Source: Noviherbaspirillum galbum
GTDB lineage: Bacteria > Pseudomonadota > Gammaproteobacteria > Burkholderiales > Burkholderiaceae_D
Direction: 5' to 3'
Length of the DNA stretch: 64,000 nucleotides
Assembly: GCF_010974945.1 (NCBI RefSeq)
Contig: NZ_JAAIVB010000036.1
Coordinates: forward strand, 1-64,000
In this document: piece after piece, positions 44,044 to 52,957 of the stretch
Layout of the letters: each line of letters starts with the position of its first letter
How positions within the stretch are numbered: the stretch's first letter is position 1
Position numbers and translations under genes: made by a program
The notes under the pieces: model-generated
Database searches by the model: none
What the model was told of the DNA's origin: nothing
What the model saw: the letters and a program-made list of their open reading frames with translations, nothing else

Positions 44044-45702
44044 TCACTCCTCGTTCAAGAGCTTGAGCAGATTCAGGCGCGGTTCGCCGGGCTGCAGACC
44101 CGGAACCGGTTTCCATGCCGCGTGCGCGGCTTTCCTTTCCTTCTCGCCGGTCATCGCGTCGGGCAGCTTCCATTCCTTGTTGAATTGCAGATGGACCAGG
44201 CGGCCGTCCGTGTCGTAGCAATCCACGATGCCGCCAGTGCTGAAGTTCTGGCTGAAACGCGCGTCGGCGATGAAATTCAATTCGCGGCGTAGCGCCGCGG
44301 CCATGCTCTCCCATTTCTGCCTTGCCTGGAATCGCATGTCGTTCTCCCGAAAGCGGTCCAGCCTCTCGCCATTCGCCACCCGTTTTTCATGAGGCAGCGT
44401 GAAGAAGCTTTCACGCAGCGAATACCCGTATGCGTTCATGAATCTCGTGAATTCCCGGCACTGCGACCGATACCGGCGCAACCCCTCCGCCGTGCATTCC
44501 AGCTGGGAGCGCCGGCATGCCATCAGGTCGGAATACAGCGCATACATCCGGCGGTATTGGCGCGCGAGCGCATAGTCCACCGCGGCGAAGCGCGGTTCGC
44601 GCAATCCGAGCGAGGGATTGGGACGACTTGGCAGGTGCTCGTCCTTCAACAGTTCGATAAGTGCCCGCTCTTGCAGGATCGCGGGTCGTCGATTGCCGCG
44701 CAGGATGAGGCTGGGGCTTTCGGGGCGCGCGCCGCCGTCGAAGCCGGCCCGGCCGGGGGAAGGCGCAGCGGGCGGCGGCGCGGCGAGGGCATCCGCGCTT
44801 TCGTTCGCCGTGCCCAGCCGCTTTCCCAGCCAGGAACGCAGCCGCTGCCATCTGCCTGGCTGGGCCGCCGCGCGGATCGCCTCCCTGTTCGTCAGCCCAA
44901 GCAGGAATTCGTCCTCGACGCCATCGACCCGGGTTACAACCCGGATTCCGTGCAGCCGATGATGCTCGTCGAATTGCGGGGTGAAGCGTCCGGCCTGCTC
45001 CGCCCGCAGTGCCTGGAACCGGGCATTCAGGTCGCCGTCGCGCTGCCTGAGCGCGAGCAGGCGGCCGATCGCCTGCCTGCCGATGCGCTTGCCCTGCCCG
45101 TCATCAAGCGACTTCCACGGAGCCGTCATGGCAGCCAGGTCGTCCGGGAGGGGGACGCTCAGGACCTGGTCAGGACGTGCGCCGTCCCTGTCATCAGCAG
45201 GCAGGTTGTAGGTCTCGTTGGCGATTGCCGCTGCGTATGCCCGCTTCAGCTTGTGGAGCAGCATGAGCTGGTGGCGGATGGCGCGCCTTGCCGGGCATGA
45301 CCGGCCCACGCCGCCGAACCGCTCCTCCAGGCCGAGCTGTTGGAGCAGCGTCATGATCTGCGCCGACAGGCGCTTGGCATCTTGCCGGAAGCGGCGGGAG
45401 CCGGGTTCGGGATCGACCAGCAGTTCCTGGAGGCGGTTCGTGAGGAAGCTCATCTCGTTGATCTTCCGGCGGACGTACTGCGCGATTTCCGGAGAGCGTT
45501 CGCTGATGCGCGGCAGTTCCGGCTGCAGCAGGCGCGGCTGCATTTTCCGCGATCGCTGAAGCCGGGCGCCGAGAAGGCCCGGCTGGCCGGATGTCGGCTG
45601 GCGGTTGCTGATGCTCGGTCCCTGCACCGGGCCAGGGACCGGGACCGGAGGCGGGTAGACGTAATGTATCCGGCCCGGGAGGTCTTTTACCGTGGGCAAC
45701 AT
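44044..45702 (-). CDS. Unrecognised 552-residue protein
   Basis: I do not recognise this protein. It reads well as a real gene: AGGAG lies 7 bases before the ATG, the frame is long, and composition is protein-like. There is no signal peptide or membrane segment. Residues 1-45 are Pro/Gly/Gln-rich (VYPPPVPVPGPVQGPS) and probably disordered; 60-160 are helical and charged, with Arg/Leu heptads; a linker rich in Ala/Pro lies at 305-320 (AAPPPAAPSPG); 340-552 is a second domain with aromatic/Arg helices and a beta-like end (GGIVDCYDTDGRLVHLQFNKEW, near 490-511). A disordered start plus large modular body without a Sec signal is reminiscent of secreted effectors, but nothing here proves that. Its only companion on this strand is the GAF-EAL gene upstream. 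Confidence 0.8.
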   Translation of the reverse strand: MLPTVKDLPGRIHYVYPPPVPVPGPVQGPSISNRQPTSGQPGLLGARLQRSRKMQPRLLQPELPRISERSPEIAQYVRRKINEMSFLTNRLQELLVDPEPGSRRFRQDAKRLSAQIMTLLQQLGLEERFGGVGRSCPARRAIRHQLMLLHKLKRAYAAAIANETYNLPADDRDGARPDQVLSVPLPDDLAAMTAPWKSLDDGQGKRIGRQAIGRLLALRQRDGDLNARFQALRAEQAGRFTPQFDEHHRLHGIRVVTRVDGVEDEFLLGLTNREAIRAAAQPGRWQRLRSWLGKRLGTANESADALAAPPPAAPSPGRAGFDGGARPESPSLILRGNRRPAILQERALIELLKDEHLPSRPNPSLGLREPRFAAVDYALARQYRRMYALYSDLMACRRSQLECTAEGLRRYRSQCREFTRFMNAYGYSLRESFFTLPHEKRVANGERLDRFRENDMRFQARQKWESMAAALRRELNFIADARFSQNFSTGGIVDCYDTDGRLVHLQFNKEWKLPDAMTGEKERKAAHAAWKPVPGLQPGEPRLNLLKLLNEE

Positions 45703-45790
45703 GGTGGCGCTCCTGTTTCTGCATTGACATGGCTAAAGTGACAAGTCGCCATGCAACGTTGCAGGAAGGAAGGCGCCGGTTGCCGGTCCT

Positions 45791-45820
45791 CAGTGGCAAG
45801 TTCAGTGGCAATTTCAGTGA
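45791..45820. repeat. 12-bp tandem repeat upstream of the orphan gene
   Basis: CAGTGGCAAGTT, CAGTGGCAATTT, CAGTGA: two and a half units between the EAL gene stop and the orphan start, about 90-120 bases upstream of the latter. Units of about one DNA turn suggest a regulator array, though so few copies may be chance. Confidence 0.55.
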
Positions 45821-45837
45821 CCGCCTCGGCGAGCGCG

Positions 45838-47067
45838 TCAGCGGCAGCGCGCCACCGCCTCGGGCAGCCCTTCCGGACGCCCGATGTAGAAGCCCTGCAC
45901 CGTCGAGACGCCGATGTCGAGGAGGGTGCGCAGTTCGGATAGCGTTTCCACGCCCTCTGCCACGATCGAGGTGCCGGTCACCTCGGAAAAGCGCGAGAAC
46001 GCGGCCGCCAGGGCCCGGCGCGCGCCGTCGCGGTCGATGTCGCGCGTCAGGCTGATGTCGAGCTTGATGCGGTCGGGAGCGAGATTGAGGATGTGGCGGA
46101 AGCTGGCATAGCCGGCCCCGGCGTCATCCACCGCGATGCGCAGTCCGCGTCGTCGAAAGGGAGCCATCAGCGTGGCCAGGCGGTCGTAGTGTTCGACGGC
46201 GGCATGCTCCGTGATCTCCAGCACCACGCGTTCGAGCACGCGGTCGCTGAAGACCTCGTCGAGCGCGCCTTCGAGGATGTATTCCGGCGAGATGTTTGCC
46301 GAGACGAAGACGTCGGCGGGCAAGGCATCCAGGGCTGCCAGCCCGCGCTGGATGGCGCGCTCCTCCAGTTCCCAGCCGAGTCCGGCCTCGCGCGCGTCGC
46401 TGAACCAGAGGTCCGGCGGGCGCTGCGCCTCGCCCTCGGAGCGCGACGGGAAGCGGGAGAGCGCCTCAAATCCGACGACGCGGTCCGACGGCACGTCATA
46501 GATCGGCTGGTACACCATCGACAGGCCATCCTCGTCGAGCACGGTACGAATGCGCTGCGCGATCTGGCGATGTCCCCGGTCGCGCTTCTGCTCCGATTCG
46601 ATGAACTGCGCCGCGACGTCGGCGAACACCTTCATCATGTTGTGGTCGCGCTGGTCGAGGGTCTGGTCGGCATGATGGCTGAAGCAGCAGAAGGTGCCGT
46701 ACAGGCTGCCGTCCGAAAGCCGGATCGGCACGCTCAGGTGCGCGCCCACCGGCAAGGAAAAGGTCACCGGCAGTTCGGCGGCGGCGGGGTAATCCTTGGC
46801 GTCCCGCATCAGTTGCGGCAGGCGGCCCTCGGCCACGCGCATGCAGTAGGTTTCCTCGAGCGGATCGCCGGCGCCGGCCTGGATCGGGTTGCCCGGGTCC
46901 GCCGGATCCACGTGCCGGAACACGCGCCGTCCCTCGAAGAATTCCGCCACGAAAGCGACATCCATTTCGAGGTGCTGGCGAATGGCCGAGAGCAACTGGG
47001 GAAGCGATGCGCCGGACGCGAAACCGTTGCCGGCAAGACTTTGTTTAAGAAGATCCGAAAGAGCCAT
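45838..47067 (-). CDS. GAF-EAL cyclic-di-GMP phosphodiesterase
   Basis: A 409-residue soluble protein: GAF sensor domain (about 20-158, with YCMRVAEGRLPQLMRDA and VPIRLSDGSLYGTFCCFS) and EAL domain (about 170-405). Catalytic residues look complete: EAL at 201-203, Asn in SANISPEY, Glu in LEITEHA, the Asp pair in VDDAGAGYAS (usually DDFG), Lys in IKLDIS and Glu in VAEGVET. It should hydrolyse c-di-GMP. No GGDEF domain is attached. The GAF resembles those of red-light/redox-type sensors lacking a chromophore Cys; its ligand is unknown. Confidence 0.9.
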   Translation of the reverse strand: MALSDLLKQSLAGNGFASGASLPQLLSAIRQHLEMDVAFVAEFFEGRRVFRHVDPADPGNPIQAGAGDPLEETYCMRVAEGRLPQLMRDAKDYPAAAELPVTFSLPVGAHLSVPIRLSDGSLYGTFCCFSHHADQTLDQRDHNMMKVFADVAAQFIESEQKRDRGHRQIAQRIRTVLDEDGLSMVYQPIYDVPSDRVVGFEALSRFPSRSEGEAQRPPDLWFSDAREAGLGWELEERAIQRGLAALDALPADVFVSANISPEYILEGALDEVFSDRVLERVVLEITEHAAVEHYDRLATLMAPFRRRGLRIAVDDAGAGYASFRHILNLAPDRIKLDISLTRDIDRDGARRALAAAFSRFSEVTGTSIVAEGVETLSELRTLLDIGVSTVQGFYIGRPEGLPEAVARCR

Positions 47068-47358
47068 GACCGAGATCGTCGTTGTGCTTTTTGTATGAAG
47101 GCAGGGCCTTCCAAAGGTTCAGTCCCGGGGACGAACATGCGCGCTTCGCAACCGCGTCTCTCCAATCATTAGCTGCCTCGCCGCAAATATTAGGGTTCGG
47201 GCGGATACAAGGCACGAACCCCGCCGCGCCGGCCGTCACTCACCGCCATGTCCTCGTGATGCCGCCTTGCGCCGGGTTCCGGCCATCCCGCAAGCTGCGC
47301 GCCGGTCACGAGCCGCCAGCCACATCGACAGTCATCGTTCGCCTGTCCAGGACAGCCT

Positions 47359-48024
47359 ATGCAAGCCCCCTTCTTTCCCGAAATCGAAACGCCGCGCCTG
47401 CGCATCCGGCCCATGACGGCCCGCGACCTGCCGGCGCTGGTGCGCGTGAATGCCGATGACCAGGTCACCCGCTACCTGCCCTTCCCTTCCTGGCGCTCGA
47501 TGCATGATGCGGAAGGCTGGATGGGCAGCATGCTCAGGCTGCAGGAGCAGGGAAACACCTTCTGCTTCGTCGTCGCCGAACGCGACGGCCGGGTGATCGG
47601 CAACTGCTTCCTTTTTCATCTCGAGCGCGACAATGCACGCGCCGAGATCGGCTACGCCCTGGCAAGGGCCTACTGGGGAAGGGGTTACATGCGGGAAGCG
47701 ATGACGGCCTTCATCGACCGCGCCTTCGGCGACTTGCGGCTGCGCCGCCTCGAAGCGGAGATCGACGTGCGCAACGCCAGTTCGGCGGGCCTGCTGGCAC
47801 GCCTGGGCTTTCATCAGGAGGGTCTGCTGCGCGAACGCTGGAACCTGCGCGGCGAGGTCTCGGACGCCAGCCTGTACGGCCTGCTGCGGGGCGAATGGGA
47901 GGCGCGCCGCGACATACTGACAGCCACCACCACCGGGGCGGCCATGCAGCAATCGCGGCTGCGCCCGGCCGGAGCGCCGGTCAGGTGGCCAGCGCCTGAT
48001 CCACGAGTTCGATCCAGTGCCTGA
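47359..48024 (+). CDS. GNAT family N-acetyltransferase (RimJ/RimL type)
   Basis: A 221-residue protein whose first 185 residues are a RimJ/RimL-like acetyltransferase: ETPRLRIRPMTARDLPAL start, IGYALARAYWGRGYMREAM (acetyl-CoA pyrophosphate loop, near 96-114) and NASSAGLLARLGFHQEGLLRERW. The last 35 residues are low-complexity and run 44 bases into the 3' end of the convergent glcF. Substrate unknown. The 291-base gap upstream (47068-47358) holds both divergent promoters and a weak GGGTTCG/CGAACCC hairpin (47193-47221) but no gene. Confidence 0.85.
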   Translation: MQAPFFPEIETPRLRIRPMTARDLPALVRVNADDQVTRYLPFPSWRSMHDAEGWMGSMLRLQEQGNTFCFVVAERDGRVIGNCFLFHLERDNARAEIGYALARAYWGRGYMREAMTAFIDRAFGDLRLRRLEAEIDVRNASSAGLLARLGFHQEGLLRERWNLRGEVSDASLYGLLRGEWEARRDILTATTTGAAMQQSRLRPAGAPVRWPAPDPRVRSSA

Positions 48025-49207
48025 CCGCCGTGCCGGTGCCCGACTGCAGGTGGGTGATGCAGCCGATGTTGGCGGATACGATGACATCCGGCCGGGTCGC
48101 CTCAAGCTGGGCGAGCTTGCGGTCGCGCAGCGCATAGGCGATGTCGGGATGCAGCACCGAGTAGGTGCCCGCCGAGCCGCAGCAGAGGTGGCTTTCGGTG
48201 CATAGCTGCACGTCGACGCCGATGGCGCGCAATACGCCTTCGACCTTGCCGCGGATCTGCTGGCCGTGCTGCAGCGTGCACGGCGGATGGTAGCTGACGC
48301 GCTGCTTGATGCGGCCGGCCATGGTTTTCGCCAGCTCTGCCTCGAATGCCGGCATGATCTCGCTGAGGTCCTTGGTGAGCGCGGAAATGTGCGCCGCCCG
48401 CTCGGCGTATTTCGGATCGTGCGCCAGCAGGTGGCCGTATTCCTTCACCGTCACGCCGCAACCCGATGCGGTCATCACCACGGCTTCGACGCCGGCTTCC
48501 ACGTAGGGCCACCAGGCATCGACGTTGCGCCGCATGTCGTCGAGCCCGCCTTCCTGGTCATTCATGTGGTAGCGGATCGCGCCGCAGCAGCCTTCCTTGG
48601 GCGCCACGATGAGCTGCACGCCGAGCGCGTCGAGCACGCGGGCGGTGGCGGCATTGATGTTGGGGGACATGGACGGCTGCACGCAGCCGTCGAGCAGGAG
48701 CATCTTGCGGGCATGCTGGCGCGCCGGCCAGGCGCCGGAGGGCTGCTTCGCCGGCACCTTGTTCTTCAGCACCGCCGGCAGCAGGCCGCGCAGCGACTGG
48801 CCGGTCTTCATCGCCGGCTTGAAGAGCCACTTGCGCGGCAGGGTTTCCTTGAGCGTGCTGCGCAGCATGCGGTCGGAGAATGAGCGCGGCACCTGGTCGT
48901 CCACGATCTTGCGGCCGATGTCCACCAGGCGGCCATAGCGCACGCCCGAGGGACAGGTGGTTTCGCAATTGCGGCAGGTCAGGCAGCGGTCGAGGTGCAG
49001 CTGCGTCTTTTGCGTGGCCGGCTTGCCTTCGAGCACCTGCTTCATGAGATAGATGCGGCCGCGCGGGCCGTCGAGCTCGTCGCCCAGCAGCTGGTAGGTC
49101 GGACAGGTGGCGGTGCAGAAGCCGCAGTGCACGCACTTGCGCAGGATGGCATCGGCTTCCTTGCCTTCCGGCGTGTCCTTGATGAAGTCAGCGAGATTGG
49201 TTTGCAT
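47981..49207 (-). CDS. glcF: Glycolate oxidase iron-sulfur subunit
   Basis: Electron-transfer subunit of membrane-bound glycolate oxidase. The 408-residue protein has two 4Fe-4S motifs, CVHCGFCTATCP (near 25-36) and CLTCRNCETTCP (near 75-86), and two CCG domains (GCCGAIRYHM and LCCGSAGTYSV) typical of the GlcF/HdrD family. It follows glcE with no gap, and its 3' end overlaps the convergent acetyltransferase gene. Confidence 0.95.
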   Translation of the reverse strand: MQTNLADFIKDTPEGKEADAILRKCVHCGFCTATCPTYQLLGDELDGPRGRIYLMKQVLEGKPATQKTQLHLDRCLTCRNCETTCPSGVRYGRLVDIGRKIVDDQVPRSFSDRMLRSTLKETLPRKWLFKPAMKTGQSLRGLLPAVLKNKVPAKQPSGAWPARQHARKMLLLDGCVQPSMSPNINAATARVLDALGVQLIVAPKEGCCGAIRYHMNDQEGGLDDMRRNVDAWWPYVEAGVEAVVMTASGCGVTVKEYGHLLAHDPKYAERAAHISALTKDLSEIMPAFEAELAKTMAGRIKQRVSYHPPCTLQHGQQIRGKVEGVLRAIGVDVQLCTESHLCCGSAGTYSVLHPDIAYALRDRKLAQLEATRPDVIVSANIGCITHLQSGTGTAVRHWIELVDQALAT

Positions 49208-50272
49208 TTAGAACTCGGCGTACATCCGTCCGGGATTGAAGATTCCCGCCGGATCGAAATTGGATTTGAGTCGTTGATGGATGGCGGCGACCGCCGGCGC
49301 GAGCGGATGGAACACGCCCGCCGACTTGTCGCCCTGGAACAGGGCGGCATGGCCATCGGCGCGGCGCGCGGCCTCGCGGACGGCCTGCGGGCCGGCGTCC
49401 GTGCGCAGCCAGCGCTGCGCCCCGCCCCACTCGATCAGCTGTTCGCCCGGCAGCCCCAGCGGCTTGGCGACCGGGGCCACCGAGACGCGCCACAGCGGCT
49501 GGCCGCCGGATTGCGCGTCGAGGAAGGCATTACGGTGGTCGCGCAGTTCCTCCCAGAACGCACCCGCCTCGGGCTCTTCCTCGCCGCCCATCTTTTGCAG
49601 GGCGCTCTGCACCGCCGCCTGGGCGCCGGAGAGGCGCACGATGAGCACGCCGCCGAACCAGGCGGTGGCGGAAACCGGCAAGGGCTGGCCGCCCCAGCGG
49701 TTGAGCTGCTCGATGGCCTTGGCCTCGTCCATCTCGAAGCGCACCGTGGTTTCATGCAGCGGCCGCGGCAGGACCTTGATGGACAGGTCCAGCATCAGGC
49801 CAAGCGTGCCAAGCGAGCCGGCAAGCACGCGCGAGACGTCATAGCCGGCGACGTTCTTCATCACCTGGCCGCCGAAGCGCAGCAGCTCGCCGCGGCCGTC
49901 CATGAGCGTGACGCCGAGCACGAAGTCGCGCGCCGAGCCGACCGCGAGCCGGCGCGGGCCGGAGAGCCCGGCCGCCACCACGCCGCCGATGGTGGAAGCG
50001 GGGCCGAAGCGCGGCGGCTCGAAGGCCAGCATCTGGCGGTGTTCCGCGAGCGCGGCTTCGACTTCGGCCAGCGGCGTGCCGCAGCGGGCGGTAATGACCA
50101 GCTCGGTGGGATCGTAGGCAACGATGCCCTGGTAGGCACGGGTATCGAGCGTCTCGCCGCGCAGCTCCTGGCCATACCAGTCCTTGGTGCCGCCGCCGAC
50201 GATGCGCAACGGCGTCCTGTCCGCCGAGGCGGCGAGGATGCGGGCGCGGAAATCCTGTACGACTTGTTCCAT
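49208..50272 (-). CDS. glcE: Glycolate oxidase FAD-binding subunit GlcE
   Basis: A 354-residue shortened relative of GlcD. It has the PCMH-type FAD-binding half (RIVGGGTKDWYG, ELVITARCGTPLAEVEAALAE, GGVVAAGLSGPRRLAVGSARDFVLG) and a reduced C-terminal part. Required with GlcD and GlcF for oxidation of glycolate to glyoxylate with quinone as acceptor. It lies between them, 27 bases after glcD, with its stop next to the glcF start. Confidence 0.94.
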   Translation of the reverse strand: MEQVVQDFRARILAASADRTPLRIVGGGTKDWYGQELRGETLDTRAYQGIVAYDPTELVITARCGTPLAEVEAALAEHRQMLAFEPPRFGPASTIGGVVAAGLSGPRRLAVGSARDFVLGVTLMDGRGELLRFGGQVMKNVAGYDVSRVLAGSLGTLGLMLDLSIKVLPRPLHETTVRFEMDEAKAIEQLNRWGGQPLPVSATAWFGGVLIVRLSGAQAAVQSALQKMGGEEEPEAGAFWEELRDHRNAFLDAQSGGQPLWRVSVAPVAKPLGLPGEQLIEWGGAQRWLRTDAGPQAVREAARRADGHAALFQGDKSAGVFHPLAPAVAAIHQRLKSNFDPAGIFNPGRMYAEF

Positions 50273-50299
50273 GTTGTTGTTCTTTCTTCCCCTGGAAAA

Positions 50300-51790
50300 T
50301 CAGAAGCGCGGCAGGTCGGCGAACTTCATCTGGCCGTTCTTCACATGCATGCGGCCGAATTCGGCGCAGCGGTGCAAGGTCGGAATCGCCTTGTCCGGAT
50401 TGAGCAGGAACGCGGTGTCGAAGGCGCGCTTGACGCCGCGGAAGCAGTCCAGCTCGGCCGCCGTGAACTGCACGCACATCGAGTTGATCTTTTCGATGCC
50501 GACGCCATGCTCGCCGGTGATGGTGCCGCCGACCTCGACGCAAAGTTCGAGGATGTCCGCGCCGAAGGCTTCGGCGCGCTCGAATTCGCCGGGCATGTTG
50601 GCATCGAACAGGATCAGCGGATGCAGGTTGCCGTCGCCGGCATGGAACACGTTGGCGCAGCGCAGGCCGTATTTCTGTTCCATCTCGGTGATGCGCACCA
50701 GTACTTCGGCGAGGCGCTTGCGGGGGATGGTGCCGTCCATGCAGTAGTAGTCCGGCGAGATGCGGCCGGCGGCGGGGAAGGCATTCTTGCGGCCCGACCA
50801 GAAGCGCAGGCGCTCCAGGTCGTTCTGCGACACCGCGATGGCGGTCGCGCCCGATGACTTGAGCACCTCGCTCATGCGGGCGATTTCGTCCTCTACTTCT
50901 TCCGGAAGGCCGTCGGATTCGCACAGCAGGATGGCTTCGGCGTCGATGTCGTAGCCCGCCTTCACGAAGGGCTCGACCATGCGCGAGGAAGTCTTGTCCA
51001 TCATCTCGAGGCCGGCGGGGATGATGCCCGCGGCAATGACGTTCGCCACGGCGTCGCCGCCCTTCACCACGTCGTCGAAGGAGGCCATGATCACGCGCGC
51101 GACCTGGGGCTTGGGCACCAGCTTGACGGTGACTTCGGTGACCACGCCGAGCATGCCTTCCGAGCCGATGAAGAGGGCCAGCAGGTCCAGGCCCGCCGCG
51201 TCGAGCGCGCCGCTGCCGAGTTCCACCACCTCGCCTTCGATGGTGACCATGCGCACGCGCAGCACGTTGTGCACGGTGAGGCCGTACTTGAGGCAATGCA
51301 CGCCGCCGGAATTTTCCGCGACGTTGCCGCCGATGGTGCAGGCGATCTGCGAGGATGGATCGGGCGCGTAGTACAGGTTGAGCGGCGCGGCGGCGTCGGA
51401 GATCGCCAGGTTGCGCACGCCGGGCTGCACGATGGCGGTGCGGCTATAGGCATCGACCTGGAGGATCTTGTTCAGGCGCGCGGTCGACAGCACCACGCCA
51501 TCGGCGATCGGCATCGCGCCGCCGGACAGGCCGGTGCCCGCGCCGCGCGGCACGATGGGCGCCTGCAGGTCGCGGCAGGTCTTGAGCACGGCGATGACCT
51601 GCTGCTCGTTCTGCGGCAGCACGACGACCATCGGCAACTGCCGGTAGGCGGCCAGGCCGTCGCACTCGTAGGGTCGGGTATCTTCCTCGTTGAACAGCAC
51701 CGCGCCTTCGGGCAGCAGCGGACGCAGGGCGGCCACGACCTGGCGCTGGCGCTCGAGGGTGAAGGTGGGTACGTTGGCGGGAGCGTTCAT
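50300..51790 (-). CDS. glcD: Glycolate oxidase subunit GlcD
   Basis: Catalytic FAD subunit, 496 residues. FAD-binding PCMH domain includes PIVPRGAGTGLSGGAMP (near 80), IACTIGGNVAENSGGVHCLKYG (near 145) and GSEGMLGVVTEVTVKL; the C-terminal domain carries NVFHAGDGNLHPLILFD and the TGEHGVGIEKI motif near 430. Start at 51790 has an AGGAACC site; the frame stays open to 51886, but the extension is repeat-derived. First gene of glcDEF. Its promoter region is occupied by nested inverted repeats. Confidence 0.95.
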   Translation of the reverse strand: MNAPANVPTFTLERQRQVVAALRPLLPEGAVLFNEEDTRPYECDGLAAYRQLPMVVVLPQNEQQVIAVLKTCRDLQAPIVPRGAGTGLSGGAMPIADGVVLSTARLNKILQVDAYSRTAIVQPGVRNLAISDAAAPLNLYYAPDPSSQIACTIGGNVAENSGGVHCLKYGLTVHNVLRVRMVTIEGEVVELGSGALDAAGLDLLALFIGSEGMLGVVTEVTVKLVPKPQVARVIMASFDDVVKGGDAVANVIAAGIIPAGLEMMDKTSSRMVEPFVKAGYDIDAEAILLCESDGLPEEVEDEIARMSEVLKSSGATAIAVSQNDLERLRFWSGRKNAFPAAGRISPDYYCMDGTIPRKRLAEVLVRITEMEQKYGLRCANVFHAGDGNLHPLILFDANMPGEFERAEAFGADILELCVEVGGTITGEHGVGIEKINSMCVQFTAAELDCFRGVKRAFDTAFLLNPDKAIPTLHRCAEFGRMHVKNGQMKFADLPRF

Positions 51791-51808
51791 GGCGGTTCCT
51801 CGGTGTTT

Positions 51809-51917
51809 CGAACGTATTGCCGTTTGCTGAACCCAGCGCTCGCCGCCGTCATTCCCGCGCAGGCGGGAATGACGGCGGTTGCGCATGATCTGTTGAAAAC
51901 TAACGGCAATACGTTCG
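51809..51917. repeat. Nested inverted repeats upstream of glcD
   Basis: Outer arms CGAACGTATTGCCGTT (51809-51824) and its exact complement (51902-51917), 16 bp, enclose 77 bases. In the middle is a REP-family hairpin with perfect 16-bp arms (51843-51858 and 51863-51878) around GCAG. The unit begins 19 bases upstream of the glcD start. It could be a small mobile element with terminal inverted repeats, or two operator halves separated by a REP insertion. Confidence 0.85.
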
Positions 51918-52031
51918 TGGTTCTTCCTGGTTTGACAGGCTTACCGCCCAAGTGTATCCAAAAACACACGCGCAAATCCGCCCGCCGGGCCTGAAAAGCT
52001 TGGCACGGGCGCATGAAATCTTTTCACGGGG

Positions 52032-52922
52032 CTAGATCGACCGGAACGTCGATTTCAGCCAGGCAAGGAAATGCTCGACTTCCGGCCGCGAGGTCTCGGC
52101 TTGCTCGTAAACAACGTAATAGGCATGGGGCGGCGTCTTGAGCTGGATGTCCGGGAACAGCTGCACGACTTCGCCGGACGCCAGCATCGCCTGCACGAAG
52201 TGCTGGCGCGTGAGGGCGACGCCATGGCCCTGGCGCACCGCTTCCAGCAGCAGCCCGAGATCGTCCACCCGCAGGCCGGCGGAGGGCTCGGCCCAGTCGA
52301 GGCCGGCCACTTCGAACCAGGGCTGCCACGGTTCGAGCGCAGAGCGCAGCAAGGCCGCCTTGCGCAGGTCGGCCAGGGTATCGATGCCGCCGATGCGTTC
52401 CAGGTAGGTACGGCTTGCCACGGCGAAGGTTGGCTCCTCGAACAGCTTTTCCGTCACGAGGTCAGGGTACTTGCCTGCACCGAAGCGGACTTCGAGGTCG
52501 CTCTCCGACAGGCTGAGGTCGTACAGCGGCACCGACAGGAAGATCTCCACCGCGACATCGGGATGCAGGGCGCCGAATTCCGCCAGCCGTGGCAGGAGCA
52601 GGTAGCGGGCGAAGGTCGGCGGTACCGTGATCTTGATGCGCGGCTGGGCGGCGGCGCTGCGATGCGGCAGGGGAAAGTCACTGAGGGCGCGCAGCGCGGC
52701 CCGGACCACGTCGAGGTAGCGGCGTCCGAATTCCGACAGGCTGACCGTGCGGCCGTCGCGCAGGAACAGGCGTTCGCCGACGAACTCTTCGAGCAGGCGG
52801 ATGCGGTGGGACAGCGCGGAAGGAGTGATGCACAGCTCGTCGGCGGCCAGCGCGAAGGAGCCATGGCGCGCGGCCGCCTCGAAGGCGGAGAGCGCATGGA
52901 CGGGCGGAAGTCGGATTGCCAT
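52032..52922 (-). CDS. LysR-family regulator (GcvA-like)
   Basis: A 296-residue LysR protein: MAIRLPPVHALSAFEAAARHGSF helix-turn-helix (about 6-65) with LCITPSALSHRIRLLEE recognition region, and a substrate-binding domain with LYDLSLSESDLEVRFGAGKYP. The sequence type is that of GcvA and AmpR relatives, which often act on linked genes. It lies between the two FAD-oxidase loci on the same strand, so it may control glcDEF, the downstream-strand oxidase, or both. Effector unknown. Confidence 0.88.
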   Translation of the reverse strand: MAIRLPPVHALSAFEAAARHGSFALAADELCITPSALSHRIRLLEEFVGERLFLRDGRTVSLSEFGRRYLDVVRAALRALSDFPLPHRSAAAQPRIKITVPPTFARYLLLPRLAEFGALHPDVAVEIFLSVPLYDLSLSESDLEVRFGAGKYPDLVTEKLFEEPTFAVASRTYLERIGGIDTLADLRKAALLRSALEPWQPWFEVAGLDWAEPSAGLRVDDLGLLLEAVRQGHGVALTRQHFVQAMLASGEVVQLFPDIQLKTPPHAYYVVYEQAETSRPEVEHFLAWLKSTFRSI

Positions 52923-52957
52923 TGAATGAGTCGTTGCCTGGTCGTTGTCTTCCAGCG

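Noticed and set aside
44389-45300. Plus-strand 303-codon frame opposite the 552-residue orphan
   Set aside because: Arg/Gln/Ala-rich and lacking a ribosome site, whereas the minus-strand frame has AGGAG and protein-like domains.
47193-47221. tRNA T-arm-like GGGTTCG...CGAACCC in the EAL-acetyltransferase gap
   Set aside because: No cloverleaf, acceptor stem or anticodon arm can be built around it; a simple 7-bp inverted repeat.
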